7,021 nt of DNA from Pseudomonas_S sp047607345 (GTDB taxonomy: Bacteria; Pseudomonadota; Gammaproteobacteria; Xanthomonadales; Xanthomonadaceae), in contig JASGDF010000087.1 in NCBI GenBank assembly GCA_047607345.1, positions 1-7,021 on the forward strand. The letters are read 5' to 3'. This document shows positions 6,433 to 7,021 of the stretch, one piece after another. How positions within the stretch are numbered: the stretch's first letter is position 1; every line of letters begins with the position of its first letter. The notes beneath the pieces are model-generated. The model ran no database searches. It was not told where the DNA came from and saw only the letters and a program-made list of their open reading frames with translations. A program made the position numbers and the translations under genes.

Positions 6433-6463
6433 TGTATAGCATGTGCGCAGGGCCATCCTGCGC
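6433..6463 (-). promoter_or_regulatory. Candidate promoter and operator-like inverted repeat before the oxidoreductase
   Basis: On the minus strand TATACA (6438-6433) is a good -10 hexamer that ends seven bases before the ATG, so transcription could begin at or next to the start codon and give a leaderless or nearly leaderless mRNA. The -35 zone lacks a clear TTGACA. It is instead occupied by a perfect inverted repeat, GCGCAGG-GCCAT-CCTGCGC (6445-6463), with 7-bp arms and a 5-bp centre. Such a repeat over the -35 could be a repressor or activator site. The repeat is directly visible; its role is inferred. Confidence 0.35.
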
Positions 6464-6533
6464 CTCCGGGCGCGGCCGACGGACGCGGCGCCCCGATCGA
6501 CGCCCGGACCGCGCATGGCCATGACCTTCGACA

Positions 6534-6562
6534 CTGACCGCAGCCGTGCAGAGGTTCAGAAT
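6534..6562 (+). promoter_or_regulatory. Candidate sigma-70 promoter of the M13 peptidase gene
   Basis: CTGACC (6534-6539) and CAGAAT (6557-6562) each match four of six consensus bases and are separated by the optimal 17 bp. A start near 6569 would give a leader of about 54 nt that begins just before a small hairpin at 6573-6588 and contains the ribosome-binding site GGAG at 6611-6614. No better-placed promoter was seen in the 197-bp divergent gap. Confidence 0.4.
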
Positions 6563-6572
6563 GCCGCCCACG

Positions 6573-6588
6573 GCCCCGGCGACGGGGC
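6573..6588 (+). other. GNRA-tetraloop hairpin in the peptidase mRNA leader
   Basis: GCCCCG (6573-6578) pairs perfectly with CGGGGC (6583-6588) across a GCGA loop, a member of the stable GNRA tetraloop class. It lies about 35 nt before the GTG start and, if the promoter at 6534-6562 is used, within the first 20 nt of the transcript. It is followed by TTCCTT rather than a proper T-tract, so it is not a convincing terminator. A role in mRNA 5'-end stability or protein binding is possible but unproven. Confidence 0.4.
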
Positions 6589-6622
6589 TTCCTTGTCCCC
6601 TGCCCGTACCGGAGCCTGCTAC

Positions 6623-7021
6623 GTGACCTTGCGCAAACCCCATCTGCTGACGCTGTCCCTGGCCGTCGCCGCCGCGCTGAGCGGCTGCAAGAAGCCCGAG
6701 GAGGCGCCCGCCCCGGCCGCTACCACGGCGCCCGCCCCCGTGGCGGCCGCCAAGCCGTCCTTCGACGTGTCCGAGCTGGACACCTCGATCAACGCCTGCA
6801 ACGACTTCGACGCCTTCGTCAACGCCAAGTGGCTCAAGGCCAACCCGATCCCCGACGACCGCACTCGCTGGGGCGCGTTCGACCAGCTCGCCGAGAACAG
6901 CCTGAACACCCAGCACGCGCTGGTCGAGGCCGCGACCAAGAACACCGACGCCGGCTCGATCGAGCACAAGATCGGCCTGCTGTACGCCTCCGGCATCGAC
7001 GAGGCGGCGATCGAGAAGGCC
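6623..7021 (+). CDS. M13-family (PepO/neprilysin-like) peptidase, lipoprotein, N-terminal 133 residues
   Basis: The N-terminal part of a zinc metallopeptidase of family M13, which cleaves peptides in the periplasm or at the envelope surface. Starting at GTG 6623, the frame stays open to the window end. Residues 1-22 form a lipoprotein signal peptide (basic RKPH, hydrophobic LLTLSLAVAAA, lipobox LSGC with Cys22 as lipidation site). An Ala/Pro-rich linker follows (about 25-45), then the typical M13 entry segment: CNDFDAFVNAKWLKANPIP (59-77), RTRWGAFDQL (80-89), and HKIGLLYASGID (115-126). GGAG at 6611-6614, 8 nt before the GTG, decides the start; in-frame TTG codons at 6593 and 6629 are alternatives. 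M13 proteins are usually about 650-720 residues, so the HExxH and ExxxD zinc motifs lie outside this window and catalytic competence cannot be judged. Asp53 onward is standard family sequence with nothing broken. Confidence 0.93.
   Translation, partial: MTLRKPHLLTLSLAVAAALSGCKKPEEAPAPAATTAPAPVAAAKPSFDVSELDTSINACNDFDAFVNAKWLKANPIPDDRTRWGAFDQLAENSLNTQHALVEAATKNTDAGSIEHKIGLLYASGIDEAAIEKA

Noticed and set aside
6514..6523. Palindrome CATGGCCATG in the oxidoreductase-peptidase gap.
   Set aside because: A 10-bp palindrome of common restriction-site-like composition with no extension beyond its ends and no clear position relative to a promoter; expected by chance at this frequency.
1..7021. Looked for CRISPR repeats, tRNA or rRNA, transposase ends, attachment sites, toxin-antitoxin or defence genes and tandem repeats.
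   Set aside because: None was seen; the window is five ordinary chromosomal genes with short intergenic regions.

Overview
The window is GC-rich, with strong G/C preference at third codon positions. It looks like chromosome of a gammaproteobacterium of the Xanthomonadaceae/Lysobacteraceae kind (Lysobacter, Luteimonas, Xanthomonas or relatives). The evidence is the mrp-dcd pair, the large Oar-like TonB-dependent receptor, the M13 lipoprotein peptidase and the general protein character. This assignment is by family recognition only; no search was run. There are no rRNA or tRNA genes, CRISPR array, insertion sequence, phage gene or obvious foreign-composition block.

Layout. Positions 1-486 (minus) hold the first 162 codons of dcd (dCTP deaminase), cut by the window start. 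Positions 552-1400 (minus) hold mrp/apbC, a short Mrp/NBP35-type P-loop ATPase that carries Fe-S clusters and lies just upstream of dcd in the same direction. A 326-bp divergent intergenic region follows; its TonB-receptor-proximal half is AT-rich, and it carries the probable receptor promoter and two operator-like inverted repeats. Positions 1727-4765 (plus) encode a 1012-residue Oar-like TonB-dependent outer-membrane receptor, closed by a very strong intrinsic terminator at 4796-4826. Convergent to it, 4842-6425 (minus) encodes a 527-residue FAD-dependent oxidoreductase of the CrtI/PYROXD2-like family. Another divergent region (6426-6622) leads to the start of an M13-family (PepO/neprilysin-like) lipoprotein peptidase at 6623 (plus), which runs off the window end.

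How the genes work together. dcd (pyrimidine deoxynucleotide supply) and mrp (Fe-S cluster delivery) are housekeeping genes that are often neighbours in gammaproteobacteria without a known shared pathway. The receptor, the oxidoreductase and the peptidase each appear to be separate transcription units. The receptor and the peptidase are both envelope proteins, but nothing in the sequence ties them to one pathway.

I see no convincing new multi-gene system. The signal most worth a second look is a perfect 19-bp palindrome inside mrp (1244-1262). It matches the NtrC/NRI binding-site pattern TGCACC-N5-GGTGCA and coincides with a run of codons atypical for this GC-rich genome. Smaller points are a possible leaderless promoter with an operator-like repeat in front of the oxidoreductase, a GNRA-loop hairpin in the peptidase leader, and the apparent absence of metG from its usual place beside mrp.
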